This document shows, piece by piece, positions 1-12,600 of a DNA stretch of 21,773 nucleotides. The stretch spans positions 1 through 21,773 of the forward strand of contig QXVZ01007936.1 of assembly GCA_008931825.1 (NCBI GenBank), given 5' to 3'. Positions within the stretch are counted from its first letter, which is position 1, and each line of letters begins with the position of its first letter. This stretch comes from Phallusia fumigata. Lineage: Eukaryota; Chordata; Ascidiacea; Phlebobranchia; Ascidiidae. Position numbers and translations under genes: made by a program. Below the pieces are notes generated by a model that saw nothing but the letters and a program-made list of their open reading frames with translations, searched no databases and was not told the DNA's origin.

Positions 1-1244
1 ATAAGAACCGGGAGATGCTGAATAAGCGAAATGTACGTACTTTTACGACACAAAAACATGCAGATTTTTTTGAACTTATCGTTTTTCGAATAAATACTTG
101 TTAAACTTTTACATCAACCCGTCCCGCACAGACACCATGAGAAAAGTTTTTTACTACCTAACTTGTTCAAAAAAACATCGTCATTACAAAATTGTCTTCT
201 CAAAATCCACACACCTTACTTTTGACCCATTAAGCGCCACAAAAGAAGTGTAATGCATATCACCGGCCAGTTTTTAATAGTGGATGGGATTTCCTACAAC
301 TATTAGTAAGGCGTGATGATGGAAAATAAATGCTTATTTCTTTGTTATATATTCGACCATATAAAACTATTACTTTTCAGAATCACATCTTTCCAAAAAA
401 TCGCATGTTTTCAAGTACTTTTTCGAATTCAAAGCAAAGAAAAGCAATTGGGAAATTGTCTGAGATAATGAAGCGCAAAAAAATTGCAAACTTTTGTTGA
501 ACTTAGTTATATTTTTAACATGTAACAATTGTTTCACATAGTGGGCACAAGCTCAATTGAGCGGTCAATATATGTTAAAGTCAACACAGACACTGCGCCA
601 AGCCCCACGAGACTTATAAGAATATTGATTGTGCGTGTAGGCATTTGTTTAAACCGTTGCGATCTTTTCATAATACAAATGCACTTGTCTTGACGCTAGA
701 TAACTTAACAAAATCCAAATCCAACAGGTACAAAAAAACTTGTAGGCCCTTTAAAAGTGAGCCTTGAGTACGAAAAAGAATATATTCCAAGTTTTATCAT
801 GTTTTACATTTCAGTATCCCGATCTCCAAAGGATCGCATACGTACAAGAATTTAATGTTCTTTCTATCCTAAGTTTTTGGGACAGATAAAGGCAACGTTC
901 GAAACGTCATCTTGCATAAGTCACCGGCCCCTTTTAACTTCATACATTATTTATCCTGCGCTAGACTTTATCTACGGGAGACTACGTAAGCCTTTTCTAA
1001 GCACTTGCTGACAAACTTCTCGTTCGCTTTATCGTGAATATTTCTTATTTATTCATCGTTCAGTTTGTAATTATCTTGACACGGCATCGNATTTTGACTG
1101 ATTTTAAACCTTCGTTACAAGCAACTATTTGCCCTCACGACATGACATACTGAACAAAATTTACGTCCTTAAATGTCTGCTATTGACGTCATTTCACACA
1201 TCCATTGAAACTTGCCAACTTGCCAACAAATATAACTGACTTTT
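1..1244. other. AT-rich non-coding DNA, left edge
   Basis: I see no convincing exon, RNA gene or repeat array here, and stop codons are dense on both strands. If the Ig gene continues to the left, this stretch is part of its third intron. An ambiguous base (n) at 1090 marks uncertain assembly or sequence. One TGACGTCA palindrome lies at 1184-1191. Confidence 0.6.
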
Positions 1245-1934
1245 TGTTCTGCAAGGCTTGTAGCAAACCCCGTAAATAAAAGTAAAATGCTTAAAACTGC
1301 GCAAGACAACTACTACGCTTGTCTTGCTAAAAGTTGCTGTGAGCCCGGTTTTAAGACATGCCTGTTGAAATATAAGCCATACACACTATATACTAAAACC
1401 CTATTCAAGAATATAGGGAAACGATAATTGATTTTCAATCGACAAAAACAAATTTAACAAATGTTTCAGTTAAAAAAGAAATGAAACCAACAACAAGTTG
1501 TATGTTTGTGGTAAAAAATAATGACGAAAACAGGTTAATAAACCACGCCAAAAGAATCTTAAGATCAGTATCCGCACCAACCGACTGCTTAGTTCGTATC
1601 GCAACTTAAATTGTCACACACACTCTGAGAAACATAACTTACACCGCTGACAAAATTGCATCTACATGCAATGTAGTCTAAAATTCACGTGTTTATCGTT
1701 TCCAGCCATGCCATAGTGGATTACATCCAGCATAGAGCAGCACTTGACCCAAAGCTTAACATCTGTCGCGTATCCAGCCCGAAAACCTACGCCAGAAAAA
1801 CGTTTAATTACATTCGCTCGGCCCCTAACCACCGCCCTCACACTACTGCGCTCTCTGCCTGTGGTGCATCTGTGCATATTGCGACGTCGTTTGTTAAAGA
1901 CTTAATTCTGCACGATATTAGACCGCGCAACAAT
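1245..1934. repeat. Tandem duplication, copy 1 (~690 bp)
   Basis: This copy runs from TGTTCTGCAAGG to GCGCAACAAT and recurs immediately downstream at 1936-2640. By eye the two copies differ at about 20 scattered substitutions (around 3 percent) and a ~15 bp indel after the shared AAAAGTTGC near 1333 (copy 2 is longer). Open frames of about 70-95 codons exist on both strands of each copy. They resemble no protein I know and are probably chance, kept only because the copies are similar. The unit could be a recent local duplication, or two alleles of one locus laid end to end by assembly. Confidence 0.9.
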
Positions 1935-1935
1935 N
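1935..1935. other. Ambiguous base at the duplication junction
   Basis: A single n sits exactly between the end of copy 1 (CAACAAT) and the start of copy 2 (TGTTCTGC). The left flank of copy 1 reads CAACAAATATAACTGACTTTT before the same TGTTCTGC start, so about a dozen bases seem to be missing at the junction. The n therefore looks like a gap placeholder rather than one uncalled base. Confidence 0.7.
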
Positions 1936-2640
1936 TGTTCTGCAAGGCTTGTAGCAAACCCCGTAACTAAAAGTAAAATGCCTAAAACTGCGCAAGACAA
2001 CTACTATGCTTGTCTTGCTAAAAGTTGCCACGAAGATATTCACTGTCAGCCCGGTTTTAAGACATGCCTGTTGAAATATAAGCCATACACACTACATACT
2101 AAAACCCTATTCAAGAATATAAGGAAACGATAATTGATTTCCAATCGACAAAAACAAAGTTAATAAATGTTCAAGTTAAAAAAGAAATGAAACCAACAAT
2201 AAGTTGTATGTTGGTGGTAAAAAATAATGACGAAAACAGGTTAATAAACCACGCCAAAAGAATCTTAAGATCAGTATCCGCACCAACCGACTGCTTAGTT
2301 TCTTATCGCAACTTAATTGTCACACACACTCTGAGAAACATAACTTACACCGCTGACAAAATTGCATCTACATGCAATGTAGTCTAAAATTTAAGTGTTT
2401 ATCGTTTCCAGCCATGCCATAGTGGATTACATCCAGCATAGAGCAGCACTTGACCCAAAGCTTAACATCTGTCGCGTATCCACCCCGAAAACCTACGCCA
2501 GAAAAACGTTTAATTACATTCGCTCGGCCCCTAAGCACCGCCCTCACACTACTGCGCTCTCTGCCTGTGGTGCATCTGTGCATATTGCGACGTCGTTTAT
2601 TAAAGACTTAATTCTGCACGATATTAGACCGCGCAACAAT
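1936..2640. repeat. Tandem duplication, copy 2 (~705 bp)
   Basis: This is the second copy of the 1245-1934 unit, longer by about 15 bp near 2030-2045. After its end the sequence reads ATATAACTCTCTGG. That resembles the ATATAACTGAC just left of copy 1, so short sequence similarity flanks the duplicated block. See copy 1 for content. Confidence 0.9.
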
Positions 2641-3466
2641 ATAACTCTCTGGATGGAGTCTTATGGTAACAGTGTTTTGCCTTGTGTCTGATACAAATCT
2701 ACAGGCTTTAAGCTTGTTTAATGACAAGTTTTCGGCATGCATAATATTGTTCATTTTCCAAATATGTTCAAATCTCTATGCATTTTCTCATCGCAATTAA
2801 AAAAAAACAGTTTTGTAGTTGGCTGCACCAAGCGGGTGATTGAAACCGCTTTTGGCAAAAAAGGCCGTACATACCAAGAATATCCAAATACCACAACGTT
2901 TTCATCAACTACTTGTCAAGATGTTTAACGTCCGATGCGGCAAAGAACTTTACTGATTACTACACATACGTTTCATCACTTTCACACAACTTCACACTTC
3001 CACAACATAGATCCTCGAATGCTTATTGTGACACAACAATGCTTTTAAGCTTTCAGCGTAAGTATCTTCAAGTGTACGGTGGACCGTCGCAATATCGCCG
3101 ATTGTCACATCGATTGGAACCGCATCCGCACGCTCGATATACACATACACGCACCGATCGGGGTGAAAAGTGCCACTTAGAATATGGCTGACAATTCTGA
3201 CGAGCATTATCGCTTTTGAGCAAAACTTTGAATCGGCATTGGTTGATTTTGTTCACGTGGGTGAACATTGTTGGGCAGTGTAATAAGCTTATACCTGTTA
3301 TACTACATTCACTTCAAGTGGATGAGCAACTAATTAGTGCTGAAAAATGTGTTTGTCACTGCAGATAGATATTTATTGTTTTTTGTTGATGAAAACATTA
3401 ATTTGTTACATATCAACCACGAAAAAAGTCATTGGTTCGTAACATCAAGTCTCATTATCTATTTAC
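2641..3466. other. No confirmed gene; one coding-like patch
   Basis: Nothing here can be joined in phase to exon 3 of the Ig gene. The segment 3020-3190 is GC-richer than its surroundings, and a minus-strand frame across it is open for about 70 codons. Its only nearby acceptor-like sequence (TTGTCAG, just above 3190) meets an immediate stop in the phase the Ig gene would need. I therefore treat it as non-coding or a decayed fragment. Confidence 0.4.
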
Positions 3467-3610
3467 CGTCCACAATAAGATGTGTAAGCGTTCCATTATT
3501 GATAGGCCGCTCGTCCAGATACAGAATCTTGCACTGATACCACCCCTCGTCTGATAACTTTAAATCTGATATCCTTAAGGTGGCGCTGTCACTTCGCAGA
3601 GAAAGGCGAC
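3467..3610 (-). CDS. Ig gene exon 3: second half of Ig domain 1
   Basis: This exon encodes residues 78-125. The acceptor is TTGATTTTTAG|GTCGCC, and the donor GACG|GTAAATAG is in phase 1. The product includes ATLRISDLKLSDEGWYQC, the standard Ig F-strand region with the second disulfide Cys104. It continues with ILYLDERPINNGT and a final THLIVD strand, so domain 1 ends exactly at the exon end. A phase-1 boundary on each side of an Ig domain is the usual modular arrangement. The next exon, expected to start Ig domain 2, was not found in the remaining 3.4 kb. Confidence 0.9.
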
Positions 3611-6600
3611 CTAAAAATCAAATCGAGTGAGCAGCGTAGAATCGCCAACGTGTAAAATGAAAGAGGTCCAACAAAGTAACACACGAATTCTTTTGTATAC
3701 ATATCCCACCCTGATTTGGCAGGCAGAACCAAATTAGTTAGAACACAGGTGGATGTCGACAAAATACGTTGAGTATGTTCTCGGATTTACATGCATACAG
3801 TGGGCTCTCAAACCAAAATTGAACAGCCAACTGTAGGGGGTAAAAAGGTTAAATACGAAAAATATCAACGTGAACGGGCAAGGTCACAGTTGACAACACA
3901 AATCTAGTTAGGATACCTGCTTTATGGCTCGTACTTGAAAACACCCAACATTTTTTTCGGTGCAACACAACTTGAAGGTAAAGCATATTAAGATATTAAC
4001 TCTAAGCGGTTGGTAAGTGTAGGGATTAAATTTCGGTAAAACATGTCTAGCGCTTCTCTTTTGTCAGAATTTTCAATCAACTGTCAAATAGCAAGACGGA
4101 ATATTTTCGCTTCAACTTTCAGGACTAAGAAAGATAAGAAACGCCCTTCCTGTTTCGAGAGACCTTTATGTGTTAGGTCTTGTTGCCTTACGATGAAATA
4201 TTCATGGTAAACCGTTATCTGATATGGGAATATGAGTGAGGCGGTGGTGTGGCTTCCGCTCTCTGCTTGGCAGATATGCAGTGTTGTGTATATTGCAAAC
4301 GAACATTGGCAGAGCAAAAGGTTTTTTATAAAGGTTAGTTCCTTTTATCTGTGATAAACGCACAGTTGACTTGAACAAACATGTGTATTTAGGAAATCCC
4401 TAATTCAACTGAAACAAACATAAAGGCAACTCAACACATTTCTTGTGTATTTTTGTTCCAACATTATTAAGAGGTTTCATGTTTGTAAATCTTATTGCAA
4501 ACACCCATAATAAACAACACGTACAAGTATAATGACATGTCATTAGTACGTGTCAGCAATTAATGTATTAAAACCGCAGAAAATGGCATCCAACATAAGC
4601 TTTCAACAAAAACTTCGCCTTACCATTGACTGCAACAAGCCCGTATTTAAAAATCCACTTTAAACGTTTATGCAGGTACATTGAAATAACGGAATGGATG
4701 CGTATGTACGCATACAGCCACACAGTACAATACCTATGACGTGACGACACAGTACATGACGTCACACCCACCTTCGTTGATTGCGTTTGCTGTCACTATT
4801 TTGACAACGGACTCCAAAGCTATCCGCGAATGAGTGAGCGAAACGGGAAAAACAATTATGAAACACATTTACTTGACAAACCGTTAAGACATCGGGTCTT
4901 ACGGAATGGAAAAATTCGGGTTAGAAACGTTTAGCACGTCTTCCTTTCAAATTTGGTATCGTTTTTTTATCGTGCAGGGTGATAATAACACCTGGTATGC
5001 CTAGGCCGCCTGGTATTAACCACAGATACTGATTTTTGTTTGGTCATTTGGCAATATTTACAGTTTTTTAGTTGTGCGAAAATCGTTACATCACTCAATT
5101 AACAGGCAAAAAATAATAGAAAGCAGTACTTTTTTTATAATAGGGCAAACAACTTTATATTATTTACCTTTAAAATGCGGACTTATAATAACCGGGTTCT
5201 TTCCGATTTTCATGAAAACTGGTACTTCTTGAGTCTGACGTAACCACTGAATGACGTAGGGCGATGTGTCGTCATTGCTTGGTGCCACGTCACACGGAAG
5301 GAGCGCAGATTTTCCAACCAAAACGGTAATTCCATGAAGACAGTGAACTAAAAAAATCAACAACAAAATATGAAGCACTATGCGTACACAAGTATCATTT
5401 AATGGCGAGGTGTGGTCGGTAAGAAACATTAAAAACGGGTGCGATCCCACTTGTTTTTGTGTAGCCATGAGCAATGAACTTATGTGCCACTGCTTCAAAC
5501 CAATGTACCCAGACGACTTGGCCGCTGGATGTCGCTACGGTACCACAAATCCTACTTTTTGTTGCAATATGCATTCTAGTGACGTTAATTGGATAACAAG
5601 GACACTCGCAGTTTTTCACGATCTACATCAACAATGTGGAAATGAACCGTTTTCGAAAAGTTACTTTGATCTCAATCAGTCAATCGTACAATGAATATTT
5701 TGTACGTGTTCTTAAACCCATTTTGTCAAAGCACACACAATTTTACTATTAAGAGTAAAAAACGTAATGTTTATTGTAAATTTTGCTATTCGCGAAGTTG
5801 ATCCAAAAGCACTAACATTACCTGTAGCAACGCAGAGACAGAAAAAAATAGCGTATCGCCGGATTTAAACCTTAGTAAAATAAATTTATGGCTTAAGGCA
5901 GTTTACAATTTCTATCAGGTTCGCCTTAAGCTTTTAGTTTGACTTCTTATAGAAAGAGAAAAAAGACAAACAAAGCTAAATGTATTCAGCAATGCTTTAT
6001 ACGCCTTGGCACTGGTCGCTAAAATCTACCTAATGGTTCTTTCGAATCAATCAATACCTGACTGTCGGCCACGAAAAAATTAATTGAAGAACCATGCAAA
6101 ATTGTATGGGTGCACTTGACAAGTTGGCTCAAGTTGCCACCCTTAAAAAGCCTAACCACGTGGGGTTCCACATGCATAAAACATGGCCAGTCTGTCTGCT
6201 GAAGGCGCAAGTGGCCTATCTGTGGCTTTTGGCGGCATCGGAAAACACTTAACCTTGACGCCTTGTACGTCTTGTGTGGTGTATAGGCGACATGTCCTTG
6301 GATTTAAATATTATTTTGCAACATTGAGCGCGACGGGACAAGATTACCGTGATTACCCGCGTTCTTTGATAAGGGACTTTTACGGGTTTGCGTGACTGAA
6401 CAAAAGACACTTTATTGAACTTGTGGTTCTGTTAAAATAGGTTTGATTTGGCCAGCAAAATCCGATGATTCGACCAATCGCCTTGTGCAATCGGCTGTAC
6501 CTACTGCAGAATATAGGCTAACCCAAGAAGAAAAATCAACCAACGAACATAAGCCACACAAGCTTCAAGAAGTAATTGTAGCAGAGGTCCCTCACACACA

Positions 6601-9600
6601 GAAATTTCGTTCCGGACAAGTTAAATGCTGTGCTGCAGACAGACAAATCCGGATTGGACAGGAACCAAAACGCCAGCCAGGGAAGAGCCAACGACCCTAA
6701 GCACTGCGGCCAAATGATAGACTTTTTGTCGCGCTTTTAAACCCGGATAACTGGAGACAATAAAAGCGACGAAGCGCGAAATAAAAGCCCGTTAGACGGT
6801 AACGCAAGCTGCGATCCCCCGTTACACAATACCCGTGCGAGGCGCATTGTAGGAGCCTCGGCGGAACAACAAATCGTCCTCTATTGAAAGTGAAAGCAGA
6901 GGGGTGTTTAGCCTGTTCACTGGCGCTTACACTTTTGTAATAGCCAGTGTCGTGGTCGGAAACCGGGAGGTTAGACGCTTGTAGGAAACGTGTGTCGTCT
7001 TTCTTATTCCCTTGTAATCCGTAAACATGTGTAAAATGGTTTGGCTGTTCGACTGTCGGCTCAACAAATGTGCCTAAGCCCAGTCTGGTTTCGTTGGTCG
7101 GTTGCTAAGTTTCCGGATCAAATTGGGTCAACGTCCGAAAGGGACACAAAACGTTTGAAGCAACCCTAAACAACTTCAAACAACCCTCACTGTTACTTCA
7201 GACCATTTTGTTACTTGCTTCATCGTTTCGTCGGCTTTCAAGAATTCTAACCAGAAGCACAAAACTTTACCGGACTTTCGTTGGGCTCGGCATAAACTTG
7301 GTTCCAATTTTAACTTCGGATGAAATTCGGTTGCACGTAGCATGGAGGAATTCAAATACCTTTATCTACTGAACGAAACAAACACATACTCACCTACCAC
7401 TACACAAATTCTTTCTCGCTTTTCCTAGATAATCAACACATGAGTATCGCAGACATTATGTAGCGAAAAAGTTTATGACCAACATCAGAAGTTACTTTGT
7501 AATTATTATTCTACCTCAATGGTGCAAAAGATCACATTTTAGTAGCGGTTACACGGATTGATAAGAAAACAGATCTTACAAAGGTGAAAGAGGGCTGTGT
7601 ACATGTTGGGGAAAAGTGCAAACGAATCCATTTAGATATAACAGTTTATACTGTTATCTCAGTTATTCTCATTTTTTCTGGTTAGAAATTCGTGTCTTGT
7701 TATGTTATACAGGATTTTTGACAACAAAAACCAAAGTTGTTTGAACCAACTTGACAAAAATCAGGTTCATCTAAAATAAAATTCTATTTAACTCATCGAT
7801 CAAGAACTTATGGGTTGGGGTTTTAAGGGTCGAACCCTGAGACAATCGTTTCTTGACGCGCCTGCTACGCAAGATTTAACCCGAATAGAGAAGGGCACAC
7901 GTCCCGCCCCCACGTGCGTTGCAGAGAAAATCCACTTGTGGACGGTTTGTGGTGATAATAGATTCCCACAATGGGCCTGGCGTACCATTTGTTACGGGTA
8001 AATCCATTTCAGAATCACAGGGTGTGCCAATGAAAACAGGCAATACGATAGAAAAACAAAGATTGCGTCCGAGACTTAATGAGTGGTCCAGTTTATGGAA
8101 CTGACTGATACATTATACAGGTGCCGGAAATTAGTTTCATTCGATCGTCGTCGTTATTATTTTACGCTGTTTGTTATGCTGGTAGCTAACAGTCACGTAT
8201 TTTTCCCGTGGCTCCGAACTAATTTACCACTATAGTCGCCCCCCTGTACCAGGTTGACATGAACCTGGAATTTGTTTTGCAACATTGTTTGCACACGTTT
8301 CCATAGAACAAACATAAACGTCTACCCTTGTCAAGCAAACGAACCGGAACGTGTCAGCTGCCAATTAGAGGCAGGATTTTCAACAATCAAGAGCAAGAAC
8401 TCGTCAATCCGGCGGCACAGTGTATCGAGTAAACTAGTTGACATAGATTCTTAAGACACTCGTATCTTGGTTAAGCAGTACTTATCGTACATCACTGACC
8501 AACAGAGGAAACACTTCGAACGTTATCACAACGACTCATGTGAGCGTCGCATACTGACCACAAGGAAAGTGACCGAATCGGAGTGTGGGGAAAAGTTTGT
8601 CTTACGCCTAATTGGTGGCAAGATGTGAGACAAGTGGATTTGAATGGTGTTTAGATACTGATGTTGGGTTAGGCTGGATGTACATGCTTTTTTGTGGTTT
8701 TTGAAAATATACACAGCACATAAACTAATCATTTAACACCTTTCGAAATGTTGCAAAAAGTGTCCGTGCCGTCAATTGATCCCATTGTGATTGCACGCCC
8801 TGTATCGCGTCATTATAACCTACAGGCAAAGCTTGACGATTCCAAAAAACAAGATACCCTTTTGGGCAACAAGTCAACAAATGTTGCTCTGCAGTCTTTA
8901 CCATCTTTTTCATGCACTGATATCAACAGGTGCAAACAAACACCACAAAGCGAGAAAAACAAACTAAGCTTATTGCGCAGAAGGTAGCAGGTGTTACTGA
9001 CCCCTCAAACAACAATAGTGCGGCCATCAAATAAGTCAACACAACGAGGCAATGTCAATATTAGTTTTACTCTTAAGGTCGTCCCTAGTCATGATTGCCC
9101 ACGAACATTAAGTGCATCAGCACACAACAGCAGTACTGGGTCTGCCCGGGCTCTACAGGTAACATAGGAATTTTGTGTGTATCACTCGGATGGTATCTCC
9201 ATTTTTGTGTGTACCTTGTGAATGGTGTAGCTTACCCCTCAAGTGTTTATTGTAGCACGCGAAAACTGCCTGTAAAGCACAATTTGCCGGTAAAACATTC
9301 AGCCTTGTCTGAGAAAAAAGTTATATATATTACACCATTTTGTATCATCCTGTATGGACAATTGTGCAGTCAACATCGGTGGTGAATTGAAATTGGTTCT
9401 TTTCCAATTGCGCGTGCTGTTATTAAAAGCTTTTCTGGCGAGCTTATACGTTCCGTAGATTTTGAAACGCCCCACATTAATTAACTGCACAAAAGATCTT
9501 GAAACAATAGAAGGGTCACTTTCAGCACAATGCCATTTCACATGCACTACAATCTACAACCCATCACAAAAGTATGTAAATAAATACCTACAATACAAAT

Positions 9601-12600
9601 TACATTTCCGACTCAGGAACGAAAAGGGGGAAATGGCTTATTAGCCGTAAAGTGCAAACGTACATGTACCTAGCGTAAACAATGTTCAGCATTTGTGTTG
9701 TGAGCGTCATACAAAAACGCGGAACTTCAAACGATACCGTAATGGTCTTAAACGGATGGAAGCTAATGCCATAATGGCCGACGAAACAAAGCCAAATTAC
9801 TTCCGAACAAATTGGCGAGGCCATTTTTGCGTCACAATTGGGAAACTTAAAAATCAGCGGGAGCTGTTTGTAAAAGTCAGTTCAGTCCGCCATAAAAACT
9901 GGAGATTCATTCGATTTTATTACGGTTGATTCTGGTAAATACGGACAACACCGAATACATTTTGGTTGTTAATTAGAATCCAGGTCCAGAGATTTTAGAT
10001 TTATAAGCGCACAAACAAGAGTTCTATTTAGTATACATGAGCACTGACAAAACGCCGAATAGTTCTTTAACGCAAAATTGAACTTCAAGGACATGCGTAT
10101 CTGGAAATGCAACATACAGGTTTTGAACACAATTTGTGTTCAGGATGAACGGGGCTCGAAACGTATTGGTCGTTTGTTTTGGATTGGGGGCGTTTTGGAG
10201 ATTTACTGAATGACTTATCGATCAACTAATCACTGGATCTCGTTTACTGGACATGCGGTTTCATTTTACCAGCAATTGACCGTGTGTAAGGAGACAGTGA
10301 CCTCAAGACACGTCCTTGGCATGATATTAAAACCGTTACAGTTTTTTAAATGTTATTCGGGGGGGGCCTTAAATAAAACCAACAGAAACGGGTGGAGACA
10401 TATTTAAAGGATTTGATGAAACAAGATTTTCAAATACAGCGTTTCCAACTGAGAAGTCTCTGTTGTTTTAAGCAAACTTAGCAAAAACATTTCAAAGCCT
10501 GTGTACTGTTTCGAAACCGGTTGAGAGAAGGAAAGATTGTACAAGAACGTGGCGGCTTTAATCGGGATGTTAAATTTAAATTCATATTCCCCTTACAAAG
10601 GTACAACTTGCAACAAAAAGTTCAGTAAAACTTAAATGGTTTGTTTTGCTATAAGTGAACCAAGTAACAGGTCCTCAAGAAAAGAAAAGTACTATGACGT
10701 GTAACTGTCAATTGATGTGTTATACAATATCGTATGAAGTACGGCGACATAGCAATGGACAACAGCTAAACAAACGCCATCATTCGATCTTTCTGCTACA
10801 TGCAGTGACCCATATTACGCAGCGTTCAACGATACTATAATAATCCACAGGGGGTAGCAAGTCCACTAAAGGGTATTTTGCATGCAAATATACTATCTTG
10901 TCACTACTAAAATCCAAAACAATAAAAAATAGTCAAGTTAACAAATACTAAGCAGAAAAAAATATCAGATGGTTGTCACAAATCAATAATGTTAAAACAA
11001 AGAGTTAACATGGTTTTTAAAGTCGCAGATTAAAGGAGCGAAAAAAAGCGTAATAACTATGTCGCCGAAAGTACAAAACTATCATTGAAATAAAAAGGTA
11101 ATGTCAACCTTTAAACTAAGCCAGCCACATATGCAAACGACAGGATAATCTTTTTCGTGACCTTGATAGCATCGCGTTGTGCCAAGTGCGCAAAATCGTT
11201 TGGACGTTTATAAAGCAGCGTGAATTTCCGACCCAGGAGCGGTGAGACGGCCTAGGACTAAGTATAGGGAATTTATCGAGAATAATTAAATATTTATGTG
11301 ATGTATTCGTTTTCGAGAAGGTCGAAATCTTGAGCAGCAGTCACGCTAATAATAAAACCGGTATGTCCATTTTTAGCCAATTTTTTAGCCCTGTTTCGCG
11401 AAACAGCAATTTTTTGATACGGTTCTGCGATTCTGTTTCAAACTATATCCCAACAAACGTACGATGCGTTTTCGCATTAGTCGTCGTATATTCACCGACA
11501 CTTTAGCAAGCAGCGTGCAGTCAACCTCGATTATACTTGCCATATTGTCCGGAAAAATGGAAAAAATCTATCCAATCTTTTAACATCACCCAACAATAAT
11601 GGTTAAGTTAAGTATGTAAGAAGTTTCTTTGGATTGTCGAATGTGTTGCGATTTTCCCATAAAAGAGGTACGTGTTCAACGCCTAACAACGCTGCTCACC
11701 GTTATTTAGTTGCGAGCCTCATTTACACAGAATATTTATTGGTTCGGATGGAAAATTTTCTTTACTCAGACCTAATTGAAAGTGTTTACTCGATCAATAA
11801 AACACAAACACGCGCATGTTTTTGGCACTCATAACAATCACCAAGAACTCCAAAAAATGTTAAAACATATACGGTCCCTTTCCAAATATAATTGTTTGTA
11901 CACTTGACCTATCTGAAGTATAAGAGAAGGTCATGAACCAGATAAGCCTCCACTGCATGAACGTCTAACAGAAGGCCTTGGATGATCAACAGGTCCCAAG
12001 GGACATACGGGGGCAGCTTCATCAGGGAGAATGGCATTGTGTGTTCATCAAAAAAGCCCGCTACCAGTTACGTATTTGTATGTGTTTGGCTTATGTATGC
12101 GCTTGGCTCATGTGGCAAACCCATGGGCATTGCCGTCGCCCTCTCTACGTAATTGATTTGCGATTTGTCAACTGGTGCTAAAACGAAAGGGCAATCAATT
12201 CATTAGAAAGAGTTGCGTCTTCATGTCCTAATTTACCTCGAAACTGAGGAAACTGCATTAATTAAAATAACTAATACATTCGTTGCCATAAATTTCTTAA
12301 ATTAATATGTAAGTTGGCAATAGTACTTTTAAGCGTCATCTGTTTGAACGTTGTAATCGTATTTTAACCAAGCCTTGTAAAGTCAAATATCGATAGAGAT
12401 TTTTTAAAAACTTTTCAGTGAAGACAATAATGTCGCTTGGAATGTGTTTCAAACACTAAACTATCAACATATCAACTCAGCCTTTACAAAACTTGTCACT
12501 CTTTAGAGAACATTTTGGAATTGTACCCCAATGGCCTGCACGAAACTGGTTTTCAAAACCCACCTCACACAAGGATCAAAATCTATCGACAAAATATTCA

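Noticed and set aside
1662-2691. Paired open frames on both strands of the tandem repeat (71-98 codons)
   Set aside because: They occur in both copies only because the copies are about 97 percent identical. There is no similarity to known proteins, no splice context and no start-site evidence.
5348-5498. Upstream extension of the Ig exon 2 frame, with apparent hydrophobic leader ILLLIFLVHC
   Set aside because: The hydrophobic stretch is the translation of a T-rich polypyrimidine tract ending in TTTTTTTAG. Splicing there joins exon 1 in phase and gives a better leader.
5380-5694. Plus-strand 104-codon Cys-rich open frame
   Set aside because: It is antisense to the region just upstream of Ig exon 2, has no splice or promoter context, and its Cys pattern matches no domain I know. 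A length of about 100 codons is possible by chance in 21.8 kb.
7638-7657. ATAACAG/CTGTTAT 7-bp hairpin in AT-rich DNA
   Set aside because: AT-rich 7-bp stems are common by chance, and nothing nearby gives it a role.
9693-9929. Plus-strand 78-codon frame containing RTNWRGHFCVTIGKLKN
   Set aside because: It reads plausibly, but length and composition are within chance expectation and there are no convincing splice sites.
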